Below, piece after piece: positions 1-8,917 of a stretch of DNA of 64,000 bases. How positions within the stretch are numbered: the first letter of the stretch is position 1; each line of letters opens with the position of its first letter. The stretch is from Phenylobacterium sp. SCN 70-31 (GTDB lineage: Bacteria > Pseudomonadota > Alphaproteobacteria > Caulobacterales > Caulobacteraceae): NCBI RefSeq assembly GCF_001724605.1, contig NZ_MEEX01000016.1, forward strand, positions 1-64,000, given 5' to 3'. Under the pieces are notes generated by a model. The model was not told the DNA's origin. It was given only the letters and a program-made list of their open reading frames with translations, and made no database searches. The position numbers and the translations under genes were made by a program.

Positions 1-14
1 AGCCCGCGGAGAGA

Positions 15-151
15 CGCGGAAGGCGAAGCTGCGCTTTCCGCGCCCTTCCGCGTTTTCCGCGGTCCCATGACCGAGCCTCCGCTCCCGCGGAGGCTCAGGG
101 CGCACGGCCCGTTGCGGCCCCTTCCGTGTTTTCCGTGTCTTCCGTGGTTCC
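15..151. repeat. Intergenic TTCCGYG-type degenerate repeats with hairpin
   Basis: Non-coding stretch before the first gene. An imperfect inverted repeat (arms 15-25 and 32-42, one G-T wobble, 6-nt loop) is followed by short tandem units of the form TTCCGCG/TTTTCCGCGG (about 45-62). A second array of TTCCGTG units lies at about 121-149. The units are 9-10 bp and degenerate. I see no coding signal. Such CGGAA-rich intergenic repeats may be dispersed in the genome, but only one locus is visible here. Confidence 0.5.
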
Positions 152-226
152 AGAAAGACTCAGCGCCCACAGCCCCGGCGCCACGGGGGTGTCACCGAGC
201 CGCCGATCGGCTTACTAACATTTAAT

Positions 227-240
227 GCAAGCTATCTTGC
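227..240. promoter_or_regulatory. Candidate PadR operator
   Basis: Perfect inverted repeat GCAAG-CTAT-CTTGC, about 50 bases before the GTG start of the PadR gene, in a locally AT-richer stretch. PadR proteins usually autoregulate by binding a dyad of this size in their own promoter. The assignment to this PadR is inferred from position. Confidence 0.45.
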
Positions 241-291
241 GTCACTCAGTACCTTGCCGTACCTCATGGACGAGCAAGGAGGCGCAAGAGC

Positions 292-621
292 GTGCCTGAG
301 GCCATCGAGATCCAACTGAAGAAGGGCGCGCTGGAACTCTGCGTCCTGGCGCTCCTGTCCCACCAGGACAGCTACGCCTACGAGATCGCCAGCCGCCTCG
401 CCGACGCCATCGGCATGGGCGAAGGCACAATCTATCCGCTGATGCGCCGCCTCCAGGGCGACGGACTCGTCGAGACCTATCTGGTCGAGAGCCCGTCCGG
501 CCCGCCGCGCAAATACTACCGGCTCTCCGAGAGCGGCCGGAAGACTTTCGAGGGCCAGAAGGACGCCTGGACGTCCTTCTCCGGCGCCGTGGACCAGATC
601 GTATTCGGAGGGGCCGAATGA
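292..621 (+). CDS. PadR family transcriptional regulator
   Basis: A 109-residue winged-helix repressor of the PadR family, short form. Residues about 10-75 carry the PadR winged helix (LELCVLALL at the start of the domain, then GEGTIYPLMRRLQGDGLV as recognition helix and wing, and RKYYRLSESG after it). The start is GTG, chosen because an AAGGAGG ribosome site lies at 276-282 with ideal spacing. Its stop overlaps the next gene by 4 bp (ATGA at 618-621), so the two are translated together. PadR regulators paired with HAAS-domain membrane proteins commonly repress their own operon; the inducing signal is unknown. Confidence 0.9.
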   Translation: MPEAIEIQLKKGALELCVLALLSHQDSYAYEIASRLADAIGMGEGTIYPLMRRLQGDGLVETYLVESPSGPPRKYYRLSESGRKTFEGQKDAWTSFSGAVDQIVFGGAE

Positions 622-1199
622 CACGTCAGGCGTTCATCGCCCGGTTGCGCGAAGGCCTTCGGGGCCTGCCGCCGCAGGCCGTGGCCGACATCGTGGCCGA
701 TTACGAGGCCCATTTCACCGACGGCGAGGCCGCCGGGCGCACCGAAGCCGAAGTGGCCGCGGCCCTGGGCGACCCCGATCGCCTGGCCCGCGAGATCCGC
801 GCCGAGAGCTCCCTGAACCGCTGGCGCGAGGAACGCACCGCCTCCTCCGCTGCGGCGGCGGTCTTCGCCGTCATCGGCCTGGGCGCCATCGACATCCTGG
901 TGCTGCTGCCCATTCTCATGGGCGTGGCCAGCGCCATGATCGCCGTGGCGGTCGCCGCCATCGTCGCCTTCTTCGCCGGCGCCGTGGTGTTCGCGGCCGG
1001 GCCGTTCCTCGCCCCGCCCGGCGGACCGGTGGCCGCCGTCCTGGCCGGCATCGGCATCATGGCCGGGTCGGCGTCGGCGGGCGCGGTGCTGACCATCCTG
1101 TCGATCGGCCTGATCAACGCGCTGGTCTGGTACGGCCGCCTTCACTACCGGCTGCTGAAGCCGGCGCTCGAACCCCAGAATGCTGCAAGCCAGGGCTGA
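618..1199 (+). CDS. HAAS (DUF1700) domain membrane protein
   Basis: A 193-residue membrane protein. Residues 1-63 match the HAAS/DUF1700 signalling domain: a helical region with the pattern LRGLP..VADIVADYEAHF followed by a second helix ending in ALGDPDRLAREI. After a charged linker there are three or four hydrophobic membrane spans between about residues 72 and 180. It is translationally coupled to the upstream padR and lies 10 bp before the GIN-domain gene. This PadR-HAAS-GIN arrangement is recurrent in bacteria and thought to sense envelope state, but the molecular function is not established. Confidence 0.85.
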   Translation: MTRQAFIARLREGLRGLPPQAVADIVADYEAHFTDGEAAGRTEAEVAAALGDPDRLAREIRAESSLNRWREERTASSAAAAVFAVIGLGAIDILVLLPILMGVASAMIAVAVAAIVAFFAGAVVFAAGPFLAPPGGPVAAVLAGIGIMAGSASAGAVLTILSIGLINALVWYGRLHYRLLKPALEPQNAASQG

Positions 1200-1209
1200 G
1201 GAGCACACC

Positions 1210-2061
1210 ATGATCCGCACCCTCGTCATGATCGCCGTCGCCGGCTTCGTCCTCTCGGTCGGCGCCATCTCGGCCGCGGTCGCCATCGGCGGACCCGACC
1301 TGGTCGCCCGCGGCGGCTGGAGCGCCGTCTCGGGCAAATGGAGTCCATGGCGCGGCTGGAACGCCGATTGGGACGGGAACTGGGACGTCGAGTGGAAGCA
1401 CGACCGCGACGGCTCGGGCGCCCCAGGCGGCATGGGCGGGCCGGGCGACACGGACGGACCCGAGACCACGCGCACCCTCGACTGGAGCGGCGCCGACAGC
1501 CTCGACATCGATCTGCCCGCCGACGTCCGCTACATCCAGCAGGCCGGTCCCGGCCGGGTCGAAGTCACGGGGCCGCAACGGGCGGTCGAACGCGTGGTCG
1601 TCCGCGGCGACAGCATCCGCTACGACCAGGGGCGGCGCTGGAGCCGGCCCAAGCTCACCATCGTGGTGCGTGCGCCCGACGTCCGCAGCTTCGACGTCTC
1701 GGGCCGCAACACCCTGTCCATCGAAGGCTATCGCCAGGCGCGCCTCAGCCTCGAGGTCTCGGGCGACGCGTCGGTGAAGGCCGAGGGCCAGGCCGACGAG
1801 GTGAGCCTGGAGGCGTCGGGCAGCGCTCGCGCGGACCTCGGCCGGCTCAAGGCCAAGGGCGCCGACGCCGAGGTCTCGGACGCGGCCGAAGCCTTGCTCG
1901 CCCCTGCCGACTGGGCGCGGCTGGAGGTCTCGGGGGCAGCCGACGTGCGATTGCTGACCAACCCGCCGCGACTGGAAAGCGACGTCTCGGGCGCCGGCCG
2001 CGTCCGCCGTGACGGCGCCTCCACTCCGGCTGGCGAGGCGTCCCGAGGCGAGGCGCTCTGA
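1210..2061 (+). CDS. GIN domain (DUF2807) exported protein
   Basis: A 283-residue protein with an N-terminal hydrophobic segment (about residues 1-25), either a signal peptide or an anchor. It then has a Trp/Gly/Asp-rich linker and a DUF2807 'putative auto-transporter adhesin, head GIN' domain from about residue 90 onward. That domain consists of short beta repeats with recurring V-S-G motifs (FDVSGRNTL, LEVSGDASV, LEASGSARA, EVSGAADV, DVSGAGRV), predicted to form a beta-solenoid outside the membrane. The start at 1210 is preferred over 1180 because GAGGAG precedes it and translation begins directly with the signal segment. It is the last gene of the padR operon. Function is unknown. Confidence 0.85.
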   Translation: MIRTLVMIAVAGFVLSVGAISAAVAIGGPDLVARGGWSAVSGKWSPWRGWNADWDGNWDVEWKHDRDGSGAPGGMGGPGDTDGPETTRTLDWSGADSLDIDLPADVRYIQQAGPGRVEVTGPQRAVERVVVRGDSIRYDQGRRWSRPKLTIVVRAPDVRSFDVSGRNTLSIEGYRQARLSLEVSGDASVKAEGQADEVSLEASGSARADLGRLKAKGADAEVSDAAEALLAPADWARLEVSGAADVRLLTNPPRLESDVSGAGRVRRDGASTPAGEASRGEAL

Positions 2062-2080
2062 GACGAGGTGCTCTGAGACG
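2051..2080. repeat. 15-bp tandem duplication over the stop codon
   Basis: Two adjacent 15-base units, 2051-2065 and 2066-2080, differ at one base (AGGC/TGCTCTGAGACG form). The first contains the TGA stop of the GIN-domain gene and the second duplicates it just downstream. It is probably a simple slippage duplication. Confidence 0.6.
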
Positions 2081-2085
2081 GGCCG

Positions 2086-2607
2086 TCAGGCCGGGACGAA
2101 CTTCAGCGCCACGCCGTTGTTGCAGTAGCGCAGACCCGTCGGTCGCGGCCCATCCTCGAAGACGTGGCCGTGATGTCCCAGACACCGGGCGCAGTGGTAC
2201 TCGGTGCGGGCCACGCCGATCCTGTAGTCGGTCTTGGTTCCCAGCACGCCCGGCAGCGGCCGGTAGAAGCTGGGCCAGCCCGTGCCGCTCTCGAACTTGG
2301 TCGCCGAACTGAACAGGGCCAGGTCGCAGCCCAGGCAGTGGTAAGTCCCCTTGCGCTTCTCGCGGTTCAGCGGGCTGGTTCCCGCCCGCTCGGTGTCCTC
2401 GTGGCGCAGGACGCGATAGGCGGCGGCCGGCAGGCGCTTGCGCCATTCGGCGTCGGTGACCCGCCGCCAGGGCGAGTCCGCGTAGGCGTCGGGCTTCGCG
2501 GCCTGGGCGGGCGACACCGCTGCCGCGGCGGTGAAGCCGGCGGCCGCCACGAGCAGCCGGCGGCGGTCGATGGAAGGACGGTCGGGATGGGGACGGGTCG
2601 GAACCAT
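2086..2607 (-). CDS. msrB: Peptide-methionine (R)-S-oxide reductase, Tat-exported
   Basis: MsrB reduces methionine-R-sulfoxide in oxidised proteins. The 173-residue product begins with a twin-arginine signal (DRRRLLVAAAG at about residues 14-24, then AQA), so it is likely exported to the periplasm. The catalytic domain has two CxxC zinc pairs (YHCLGCD and YHCARC), the conserved TGWPSF segment, and the resolving/catalytic region LRYCNNGVAL near the C-terminus. The ATG at 2607 was chosen over an upstream in-frame start because it directly precedes the Tat signal. The gene faces the padR operon. Confidence 0.92.
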   Translation of the reverse strand: MVPTRPHPDRPSIDRRRLLVAAAGFTAAAAVSPAQAAKPDAYADSPWRRVTDAEWRKRLPAAAYRVLRHEDTERAGTSPLNREKRKGTYHCLGCDLALFSSATKFESGTGWPSFYRPLPGVLGTKTDYRIGVARTEYHCARCLGHHGHVFEDGPRPTGLRYCNNGVALKFVPA

Positions 2608-2679
2608 GCCGGGATTACGCCTCCGGGGCGATCGGGGATGCAAGCCGACATCGCCGCATTCCTGCGGCGAAACCGTGGC

Positions 2680-3117
2680 TCAGGGCCTCCAGAGGTAGCG
2701 CACGTCCGGTGTCCGCTCCTCGTTGCCCTCGCCGTCCGTGAACTCGACCGCACGGAAGCCGCGGGCCTCGTAGAAGCGGCGCGCCCGGGCGTTGGCCTGG
2801 AAGGTCCAGAGCTGCTTCGGCGTCCCATCCGCCAGCGCGGCGTCCAGCAGGGCCGGCCCGATCCCCTGCCCTTGCCGGTCGGGATCGACGTACAGATGGT
2901 CGATCCAGCCATCGCGCCAGGCCACGAAGCCCGCGATCCCGTCGCCCGCCTCGGCGACCCGGACGGCGCACTCGGGCAGCACCCGGCCGGCCACGAACGC
3001 CAGATCCTCCTGGGGCGTATGGAGTTCCGGCAGGAACGGCAGCGACGTCCTGAGCGTACGCCGCAGCAGGGCCGCGATGGCCGGCGCGTCGTCGGCCGTC
3101 GCCGGCCGCAACGTCAC
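2680..3117 (-). CDS. GNAT family N-acetyltransferase
   Basis: A 145-residue single-domain GNAT acetyltransferase. It opens with the typical beta-1 pattern [17 protein letters not shown]. The acetyl-CoA pyrophosphate loop is [11 protein letters not shown] (about residues 81-91), followed by [19 protein letters not shown], the usual motif-B end of the fold. The start is a GTG that overlaps the argC stop by 4 bp (GTGA at 3114-3117), indicating translational coupling. The acceptor substrate is not predictable. The proximity to argC suggests co-transcription rather than a proven role in arginine synthesis. Confidence 0.85.
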   Translation of the reverse strand: MTLRPATADDAPAIAALLRRTLRTSLPFLPELHTPQEDLAFVAGRVLPECAVRVAEAGDGIAGFVAWRDGWIDHLYVDPDRQGQGIGPALLDAALADGTPKQLWTFQANARARRFYEARGFRAVEFTDGEGNEERTPDVRYLWRP

Positions 3118-4091
3118 AGGCCCGCGCCCTCGGGCAGGCCCAGCATCAGGTTGAGGTTCTGGACGGCGGCGCCCGACGCGCCCTTGCCCAGGTTGTCCAG
3201 AACGGCCGTCAGCCGCGCCTGGCTTCCATCGGCCGACCCGAACACGAACAGCCGCATCCGGTTCGTCCCGTTCAGCGCCTCGGGATCCAGATCGCGGACA
3301 TAGTTCGCCGCCCCGGCGCGGGCCTTCTGAAGCTCGGCGCAGTCCTCGCGGCTCGCGACCTCCACGAACGCCTCGCCCGCATAGGCCGCGGCCAGGGCGG
3401 CGTGCAGGTCGTCCGGCGATGGCCGGCCCGGCAGCGCCCGGAGCTGAAGCGGAACCTCCACCAGCATCCCCTGGGCGTACCGGCCGACGGACGGCGCGAA
3501 CACCGGCGGATGGGTGAGGCCCGCGTGGAGCTGCATCTCGGGCAGGTGCTTGTGCGCCATGGGCAGGCCATAGGCGCGGAAGGCGTCGCGGGTCCCCTCG
3601 GGCGCCGACGCCTCGAACTCGGCGATCAGCCCCTTGCCGCCGCCCGAATACCCCGAGATCGCATTGACCGTGACCGGGAAGTCGGCCGGAACCAGGCCCG
3701 CCGCCACCAGCGGCCGCATCAGGCCGATGAAGCCTGTCGGGTAGCAGCCCGGGTTGGCGACCCGGGTCGAGCCCTGGATCTCGGCGCGCTGGCCCTTCGA
3801 CATCTCGGCGAAGCCATAGGCCCAGCCCGGCGCCGTGCGGAACGCCGTCGAGGCGTCCACCACCTTCACGCGGTTGGACGCGATCATCGACACCGCCTCG
3901 CGCGACGCGTCGTCGGGCAGGCACAGCACCACGGCGTCGGCCGCGTTCAGCAGTTCGCGCCGCGCCTCGGCGTCCTTGCGCCGCTCGGGATCGATGGACA
4001 GGACCTCGAGGTCCGGACGGGCCGCCAGCCGGTCGCGGATCTGGAGCCCCGTGGTGCCGGCTTCGCCGTCGATGAAGACTGTGTGGGCCAT
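3114..4091 (-). CDS. argC: N-acetyl-gamma-glutamyl-phosphate reductase, type 2
   Basis: ArgC catalyses the NADPH-dependent reduction of N-acetylglutamyl phosphate in arginine biosynthesis. The 325-residue product starts with the short NADP-binding segment [13 protein letters not shown] of the type-2 subfamily, and carries the catalytic cysteine in [11 protein letters not shown]. Its length fits type 2 (about 310-325). The ATG at 4091 is preferred because GGAGG lies just upstream and the family begins with this sequence; the longer in-frame extension is not conserved-looking. A coupled GNAT gene follows. Confidence 0.93.
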   Translation of the reverse strand: MAHTVFIDGEAGTTGLQIRDRLAARPDLEVLSIDPERRKDAEARRELLNAADAVVLCLPDDASREAVSMIASNRVKVVDASTAFRTAPGWAYGFAEMSKGQRAEIQGSTRVANPGCYPTGFIGLMRPLVAAGLVPADFPVTVNAISGYSGGGKGLIAEFEASAPEGTRDAFRAYGLPMAHKHLPEMQLHAGLTHPPVFAPSVGRYAQGMLVEVPLQLRALPGRPSPDDLHAALAAAYAGEAFVEVASREDCAELQKARAGAANYVRDLDPEALNGTNRMRLFVFGSADGSQARLTAVLDNLGKGASGAAVQNLNLMLGLPEGAGL

Positions 4092-4233
4092 ACAGGCCTC
4101 CGGAAAGCTTAAGGACGCCTCGGTCGTCCGAAGCGCCCTGCAAGGGTCGTCGTGTGGCGCGGACTGCATATACCGCAAGATGGGAAAGATCACGCGCCGA
4201 CGTGGACGAGGCTCACGAGGTCGCCAACAGGCG

Positions 4234-5253
4234 TCAAGGCGCCTGCGTGATGTGGTCTTCGACCGTTCTGGCGGCCACGCTCGCGAGAGCCTTCAGCGCC
4301 TCTTCCATCAGGCCGCGCACAATGTCCCCCGCCGGCTCGACCCTGTTCGTGAACGCGCCCGCGGGCCCGAACGAGACGATGCCGGCGTTGGTGTCCCCCT
4401 TCAGATAGACTTGCTCCTTCGTCCGTGACGACAGGATGAGATCACCGTAGTCGCGATGCGCCTTCGCCACACCGGCGAGTTCCAGGTCCCGCACCTGCAC
4501 GGCGGCGTCGTTCCGCAGCACCCGCCAGGTGCTGAGGTGCGCCATGATCGGTATCGAGGCGTGCTCATCCGACTCGATGATGCGTTGCTTGAGCGCATCG
4601 TGGGCCCAGACTTCGGTCGCCGCCATGAACCGGCTCCCCATGACCACAGCGTCGGCGCCCATCGCCAGAGCCGCCGCGATCTGCGCGCCGCTTCCGATCC
4701 CGCCGCCGAGCACGAGGGGAGTCCTCTCGAGCCGCTCGAGCGCGAACGCGCCGTTCACGAAGGTCGAAAGCTGGTTGAACCCCGGGTGGCCGCCCTCCTC
4801 CATCCCGACGAGCGCCACCGCGTCGACGCCGAGGCGCTCGGCCGAGAGGGCGTGGCGGACGCTGGGGCACTTGTGGAGCAGCAGTCCCCCGGCGTCATGG
4901 ATCACCGGGACGATCTGATCCGGAGAGTTGCCGGCCGACTCGAAGTGCCGAACGCCTTCCTCGAGCGCGATGCGGATGTGGTCGACGATCTCGGCGTTCT
5001 GCGCCGCGCGACTGGCGAATGTGAGATTCACACCGAACGGCCTACCGCCCGTGAGCTCCCGGCAAAGACGCAGTTCCTTGCGATAGTCCTCAAGGGTGTC
5101 GAACGAGCGCGGCGTGATGTAGCCCATGCCCCCCGCATTCACGACGGCGGCGACGATCCGGGCGTCGGACAGATGCATCATCCCGCCCAGCAGTATGGGA
5201 TGTTCGATGCCGAAGAGTTCGGTGATCCGCGTCCGGATTCGACGTGCCGCCAT
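4234..5253 (-). CDS. Nitronate monooxygenase family FMN enzyme
   Basis: A 339-residue TIM-barrel flavoenzyme of the nitronate monooxygenase / 2-nitropropane dioxygenase family. The N-terminus [19 protein letters not shown] and the FMN-phosphate site [30 protein letters not shown] are clear. A HxGF-type segment, GGHPGFN, lies in between. Members oxidise nitronates or reduce quinones/enoyl compounds with NAD(P)H, and the exact reaction here is not certain. It is downstream of and co-directional with the Baeyer-Villiger monooxygenase, with a 157-bp gap that holds its own candidate operator. The ATG at 5253 follows the conserved start of the family. Confidence 0.85.
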   Translation of the reverse strand: MAARRIRTRITELFGIEHPILLGGMMHLSDARIVAAVVNAGGMGYITPRSFDTLEDYRKELRLCRELTGGRPFGVNLTFASRAAQNAEIVDHIRIALEEGVRHFESAGNSPDQIVPVIHDAGGLLLHKCPSVRHALSAERLGVDAVALVGMEEGGHPGFNQLSTFVNGAFALERLERTPLVLGGGIGSGAQIAAALAMGADAVVMGSRFMAATEVWAHDALKQRIIESDEHASIPIMAHLSTWRVLRNDAAVQVRDLELAGVAKAHRDYGDLILSSRTKEQVYLKGDTNAGIVSFGPAGAFTNRVEPAGDIVRGLMEEALKALASVAARTVEDHITQAP

Positions 5254-5320
5254 AGTCCGCCTTGCCTCTTCGCCGGGCGCGTCAGCCTGACGCGCCCTCT
5301 CCAATTGTATTTTCCTGATC

Positions 5321-5341
5321 GAACCCCAGACCGATCGGTTC
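5321..5341. promoter_or_regulatory. Candidate operator upstream of the nitronate monooxygenase gene
   Basis: GAACC (5321-5325) and GGTTC (5337-5341) form perfect inverted arms, with a nested perfect palindrome ACCGATCGGT at 5330-5339, about 80 bases before the start codon. A TACAAT-like -10 element reads toward the gene at about 5302-5307. The ACCGATCGGT core resembles TetR-family operators, but the binding protein is unknown. Confidence 0.35.
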
Positions 5342-5410
5342 AGGTTCCACGCCAGCCACGTATGGGGCGATGATGGAACGGGGCGCCGACTGTCGCGGAC
5401 GTTTCGCGGG

Positions 5411-7195
5411 TCACACCTGCGTCCCGGCGGTCAACTCCAGCCCCGGCATGTCGCCGCTGGCCCGCCAGTGGTTGAGCAGATCGATGAACTTCAGCGAGCC
5501 GCCCAGGTAGAACCCGTTTCGCGTCGAAACCGCATCGGGCATCCCCTCGTTGTTGTAGTAGCCGGGCGTGCATTCCTGGTCGAAGGATCGCCGCAGCGGG
5601 GCGAACGACATCACCTCGTCGACCCATGCGGCCTCGGCCGCCTCGGTCGGCTCCACCGTGGCGATCCGGCGTTCCAGGCAGGTCTTCACGATCCAGGCGA
5701 CGTGCCGGCTCACCTCGTTCAGCATGTGCGTGAAGTTGGGCGTGTTGGCCTGCTGGGCGTTGCCGAGCACGAAGCAATTGGGAAAACCCCGCGTGTGCAC
5801 GCCATAGAGGGTGGACGCGCCGTCCTTCCACTTCTCGGACAGGGCGCGGCCGTCGCGGCCATGGATGTCGTAGCCGGCCCGGCGGGCGAAGTCGGTCTGG
5901 AACTCGAACCCCGTGGCGTAGATCAGGACATCCAGCGCGTACTCGCGGCCGGCGACCACGACGCCCCGCGGCGTAATGCGGTCCACGCCCCGCCCCTCGG
6001 TGTCCACCAGGGTGACGTTCGGGCGGTTGAACGTCGCCAGGTAGTCGTCGTGGAAGCAGGGGCGTTTGCAGAGCTGGTTGTACCAGGGCTTCAGCGCGGC
6101 AGCCGTGGCGGGATTCTCGACTATGGCGTCCACCCGGGCGCGGATCTGCTCCATCTTGATGAAATCGGCCCGTTCGCGGCGCGCCAGGGCGTCCGCGTCG
6201 GAACCCTCCGCACGACCGATCCGGCCGAGCACCTCGGTCCAGCCGTCATCCACGAGATCCTCGTTGGCGTGGCCACCCGAGACCCACTGGTTGAAGTTGT
6301 CCATCCGCGCCTGCTGCCAACCCGGCCCGAGTCCGGCGGCCCAGGCCGGATCGGTCGGCCGGTTGCGACGCTCGTCGATCGACGATGGCGTGCGCTGGAA
6401 GACGTAAAGCTCCTTCGCCCAGCGGCCCAGGTGGGGCACGCACTGCACGGCGGTGGCCCCGGTGCCGATGATGCCCACCCGCTTGTCCGACAGGCCGGTC
6501 AGACCGCCGTTGGTGTCACCGCCCGTATACGCGTAGTCCCACCGGCTGGTGTGGAAGGTATGGCCCTCGAATGTCTCCACCCCCGGGATACCCGGCAGCT
6601 TGGGCCGATGCAGCGGCCCGGTGGACATGCAAACGAAGCGGGCGCGGATCGTGTCGCCGCGATGGGTGGCGGCGTCCCAGCGCCGGGTGCGCTCGTTCCA
6701 GTCGAGCGCCGTGATCTCGGTCTGGAACAGGGCGCGCTCGTACAGGCCGTATCGCCGGCCGATGGCGCGGCTGTGCTCGAGGATTTCCGGGCCGTGAGCG
6801 TACTTTTCCGTCGGCAGGTAGCCCAGCTCTTCCAGCAGGGGCATGTAGACGTAGGATTCGATGTCGCACTGTGCGCCCGGATAGCGGTTCCAGTACCACG
6901 TGCCGCCAAAGTCGCCGGCCTTCTCGACGATGCGGATGTCTTCGACGCCGGCTTCCATCAGACGCGCCGCCGCCAGCAGGCCGCCGAACCCGCCGCCGAT
7001 CACAAGCACATCGACCGTCTCGTCGCGGGGCTCGCGGTGGAAGCCCGGCGTCACATAGGGATCTTCGAGGTAGCGGGCGACCTCGGCCGCCGCGACCCGG
7101 TACTGCCGAGTTCCCTCGGCCCGGAGCCGCTTGTCCCGTTCCTCGCGATACTTCGCGCGCAGCGCCACGGGATCGATCCCGTCCTGCGCCGCCAT
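5411..7195 (-). CDS. Flavin-containing (Baeyer-Villiger type) monooxygenase
   Basis: An FAD/NADPH monooxygenase of 594 residues. It has the FAD Rossmann motif [10 protein letters not shown] at about residues 64-73, then [20 protein letters not shown]. The Baeyer-Villiger fingerprint [13 protein letters not shown] lies around residues 205-217, and the NADPH Rossmann motif [12 protein letters not shown] near residue 240. BVMOs insert oxygen next to a ketone, giving esters or lactones. An upstream in-frame extension to 7309 exists, but the ATG at 7195 has an excellent GGAGG site 8 bp before it. The neighbours (nitronate monooxygenase, tandem TetR, TonB receptor, P450 set) suggest a role in oxygenating an imported hydrophobic compound. 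The substrate is unknown. Confidence 0.9.
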   Translation of the reverse strand: MAAQDGIDPVALRAKYREERDKRLRAEGTRQYRVAAAEVARYLEDPYVTPGFHREPRDETVDVLVIGGGFGGLLAAARLMEAGVEDIRIVEKAGDFGGTWYWNRYPGAQCDIESYVYMPLLEELGYLPTEKYAHGPEILEHSRAIGRRYGLYERALFQTEITALDWNERTRRWDAATHRGDTIRARFVCMSTGPLHRPKLPGIPGVETFEGHTFHTSRWDYAYTGGDTNGGLTGLSDKRVGIIGTGATAVQCVPHLGRWAKELYVFQRTPSSIDERRNRPTDPAWAAGLGPGWQQARMDNFNQWVSGGHANEDLVDDGWTEVLGRIGRAEGSDADALARRERADFIKMEQIRARVDAIVENPATAAALKPWYNQLCKRPCFHDDYLATFNRPNVTLVDTEGRGVDRITPRGVVVAGREYALDVLIYATGFEFQTDFARRAGYDIHGRDGRALSEKWKDGASTLYGVHTRGFPNCFVLGNAQQANTPNFTHMLNEVSRHVAWIVKTCLERRIATVEPTEAAEAAWVDEVMSFAPLRRSFDQECTPGYYNNEGMPDAVSTRNGFYLGGSLKFIDLLNHWRASGDMPGLELTAGTQV

Positions 7196-7310
7196 CGCGC
7201 CCTCCGGCTTGTCCACGTTCACCCCCAAGGATTCTACGTTTGAGTGCGCAACGTCACCGGCGAGAAGGTTGCGGTCAAGGAATTTCATCCTTTGCGAGAC
7301 CTGATGCACT

Positions 7311-7328
7311 CATTCGTTAAATGAATTC
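7311..7328. promoter_or_regulatory. Candidate dyad in the Baeyer-Villiger monooxygenase promoter
   Basis: In the 274-bp gap between the tandem-TetR stop and the BVMO start, an AT-rich stretch carries ATTC-GTTAAAT-GAAT inside a slightly larger imperfect dyad. It lies about 120 bases upstream of the chosen start. The rest of the gap shows no coding signal. The position is right for an operator of the neighbouring regulator, but this is inferred. Confidence 0.35.
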
Positions 7329-7469
7329 GCAATCGGCGTGATCCGACGCCATGCTGCGATCGCATTGGCCCGCGAGCGCCGCGGCGGCGCGCGCTCCGTT
7401 TCATCTTGGAGCGTACGTCCCCGCAGCCCTCTCCACATGTCCCGAGGCGCGTGGCCGTGAGACGAGCCG

Positions 7470-8717
7470 CTAGACGGGCATCAGCCCGATGCGGGTGAGT
7501 TGCGCCAATTCCCCGGCCGCCGCCGCGCGCTCATCGGCGTCCATGGTGTCGAACCACTTCGGAAGCCACTCGAACGCGCCGGGATGCACAGCCAGCGTGG
7601 CGCGGGCGTCGGTCTTTCGGATCGTGCCCTCCGCGACCCCGTCGGAAAGCAGCTTCAAGTAGCTGTCCATCAGGCGGCTGGACGACGTGTTGATCTCCTG
7701 GCGGACAGCGTCCGGCAGCGCGTCGAAGCCGGCGAGCGGCGCCAGCGGCGCGATGTCCTCGCGCAAGCCGGCCTCGGCCAGGGCGTGGGTCGAAGCGCAC
7801 AGGGCGTCGATGCGCGAGCCCTCGTAGCGGTGGTTGCGCGCGCCAATGTCCTCATAGAACCGGAAGGCGCGGCGATAGCAGGCGACGACCAGCGATTCCT
7901 TGTCGCCGACATTGTGGTAGATCACCTTCTTGGTGACGCCCACCCGGAGCGCGACCTCCTCCAGCGAGGTGGCGTCGACCCCCTTCAGGTTGAACAGCCA
8001 CGAGGCCGAGGCGAGGAGAGCCTCCTGCTTGGCCGCAGCCAGTGTCTCGGGGTCGAAAACCCGGCCCACCGGCACCTCGGCGGCGGTCAGGTCGTAGGGT
8101 CTGTAGGTGGCCGGTGCGGCCCGGTCCGCGGCCATGCCCCAATGCAGCAGCGACTTGATCGCCTCCACCATATGCCGGTGGGAAAGGGGGTCGCTCGTAC
8201 GCCAGCGCCGGGCCATGGGTATCCACGAAATGACGCCGACGATGGCGGGAGCCACCAGGCCCGCCGCGCAGGGACGCACCTCACCTCGCCGGACGCCGCC
8301 GTTCAGGATCTCGGCGATGCTGGCCATGATGGCCTCGTAGAGCCCCAGGATGGTGCTTCGCTGGTCCGGCCTCAGGAAGGCGATTTCGCTGAGCGCGGCG
8401 ATCTCGGCCTGTCCTTCCGCCAGCATCCCGTCGATGAAGCGGTCGATCACGTCTATCGCGCCACCGGGAGGATGCGAGGCTTCGCTCAGGCGCCGCGCCA
8501 TGATCTCGCAGGACCGCCGATAGCTCTGGAAGACCAGGTCCTCCTGATCCTCGAAGTAGTAGTAGAGGGCCGCGCGGGAGACCCCGACCCGCTTGGCGAT
8601 CTCGGCCAGCGACATCTGGGACACACCCCGGCTGTTCAGCGCCTTGGCGGCTTCCTCCAGGACACGGGCGCGTTTCGCACCCCGGGTCGCGCGATCGTCG
8701 GCGGGGGAACTCTTCAC
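7470..8717 (-). CDS. Tandem TetR-family regulator with two TetR units
   Basis: A 415-residue regulator in which two full TetR-type units are fused. The first DNA-binding helix-turn-helix is at about residues 15-62 (SLAEIAKRVGVSRAALYYYFEDQEDL) and the second at about 225-275 (SLEEVALRVGVTKKVIYHNVGDKESL). Each is followed by an all-helical ligand/dimer region. Ordinary TetR proteins are about 200 residues with one HTH. The start is GTG with GAAGG upstream. It is divergent from the TonB receptor gene and upstream of the BVMO gene, so it probably controls both. A good dyad lies between it and the receptor gene. Confidence 0.88.
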   Translation of the reverse strand: MKSSPADDRATRGAKRARVLEEAAKALNSRGVSQMSLAEIAKRVGVSRAALYYYFEDQEDLVFQSYRRSCEIMARRLSEASHPPGGAIDVIDRFIDGMLAEGQAEIAALSEIAFLRPDQRSTILGLYEAIMASIAEILNGGVRRGEVRPCAAGLVAPAIVGVISWIPMARRWRTSDPLSHRHMVEAIKSLLHWGMAADRAAPATYRPYDLTAAEVPVGRVFDPETLAAAKQEALLASASWLFNLKGVDATSLEEVALRVGVTKKVIYHNVGDKESLVVACYRRAFRFYEDIGARNHRYEGSRIDALCASTHALAEAGLREDIAPLAPLAGFDALPDAVRQEINTSSSRLMDSYLKLLSDGVAEGTIRKTDARATLAVHPGAFEWLPKWFDTMDADERAAAAGELAQLTRIGLMPV

Positions 8718-8774
8718 ATTGCGGCCTTCAACATGCAGCGGGTTCTACGTCAACAGCGATAGGTGCACTCAGAC

Positions 8775-8801
8775 GTCAAAATGCTTGACAGCAACTTGAC
8801 A
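8775..8801. promoter_or_regulatory. TetR-type operator and promoter between tandem TetR and TonB receptor
   Basis: A perfect inverted repeat GTCAA-AATGC-TTGAC spans 8775-8789. A further half-site TTGAC lies at 8796-8800, and another GTCAA at 8749-8753. TTGACA hexamers occur at 8785-8790 and 8796-8801, and the first could act as the -35 of the receptor gene with a weak -10 around 8808-8815. The dyad would therefore overlap the promoter. Binding by the adjacent two-headed TetR is inferred. Confidence 0.5.
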
Positions 8802-8917
8802 CGCTGATGTAGCATTGCCCCCAGATGTAAAAAACAGACCGGGGAGCCCGCCATTCCGGCGCGGCGCCGGCCATATGCGCCAGCCAATGGCGTGTGGCAT
8901 CTGAGGGGGAGACCACC

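Noticed and set aside
5468..7243. Long plus-strand open frame (591 codons) opposite the Baeyer-Villiger monooxygenase
   Set aside because: Antisense shadow typical of GC-rich coding DNA; no ribosome site, no recognisable domain, low-complexity Arg/Gly/Ala composition.
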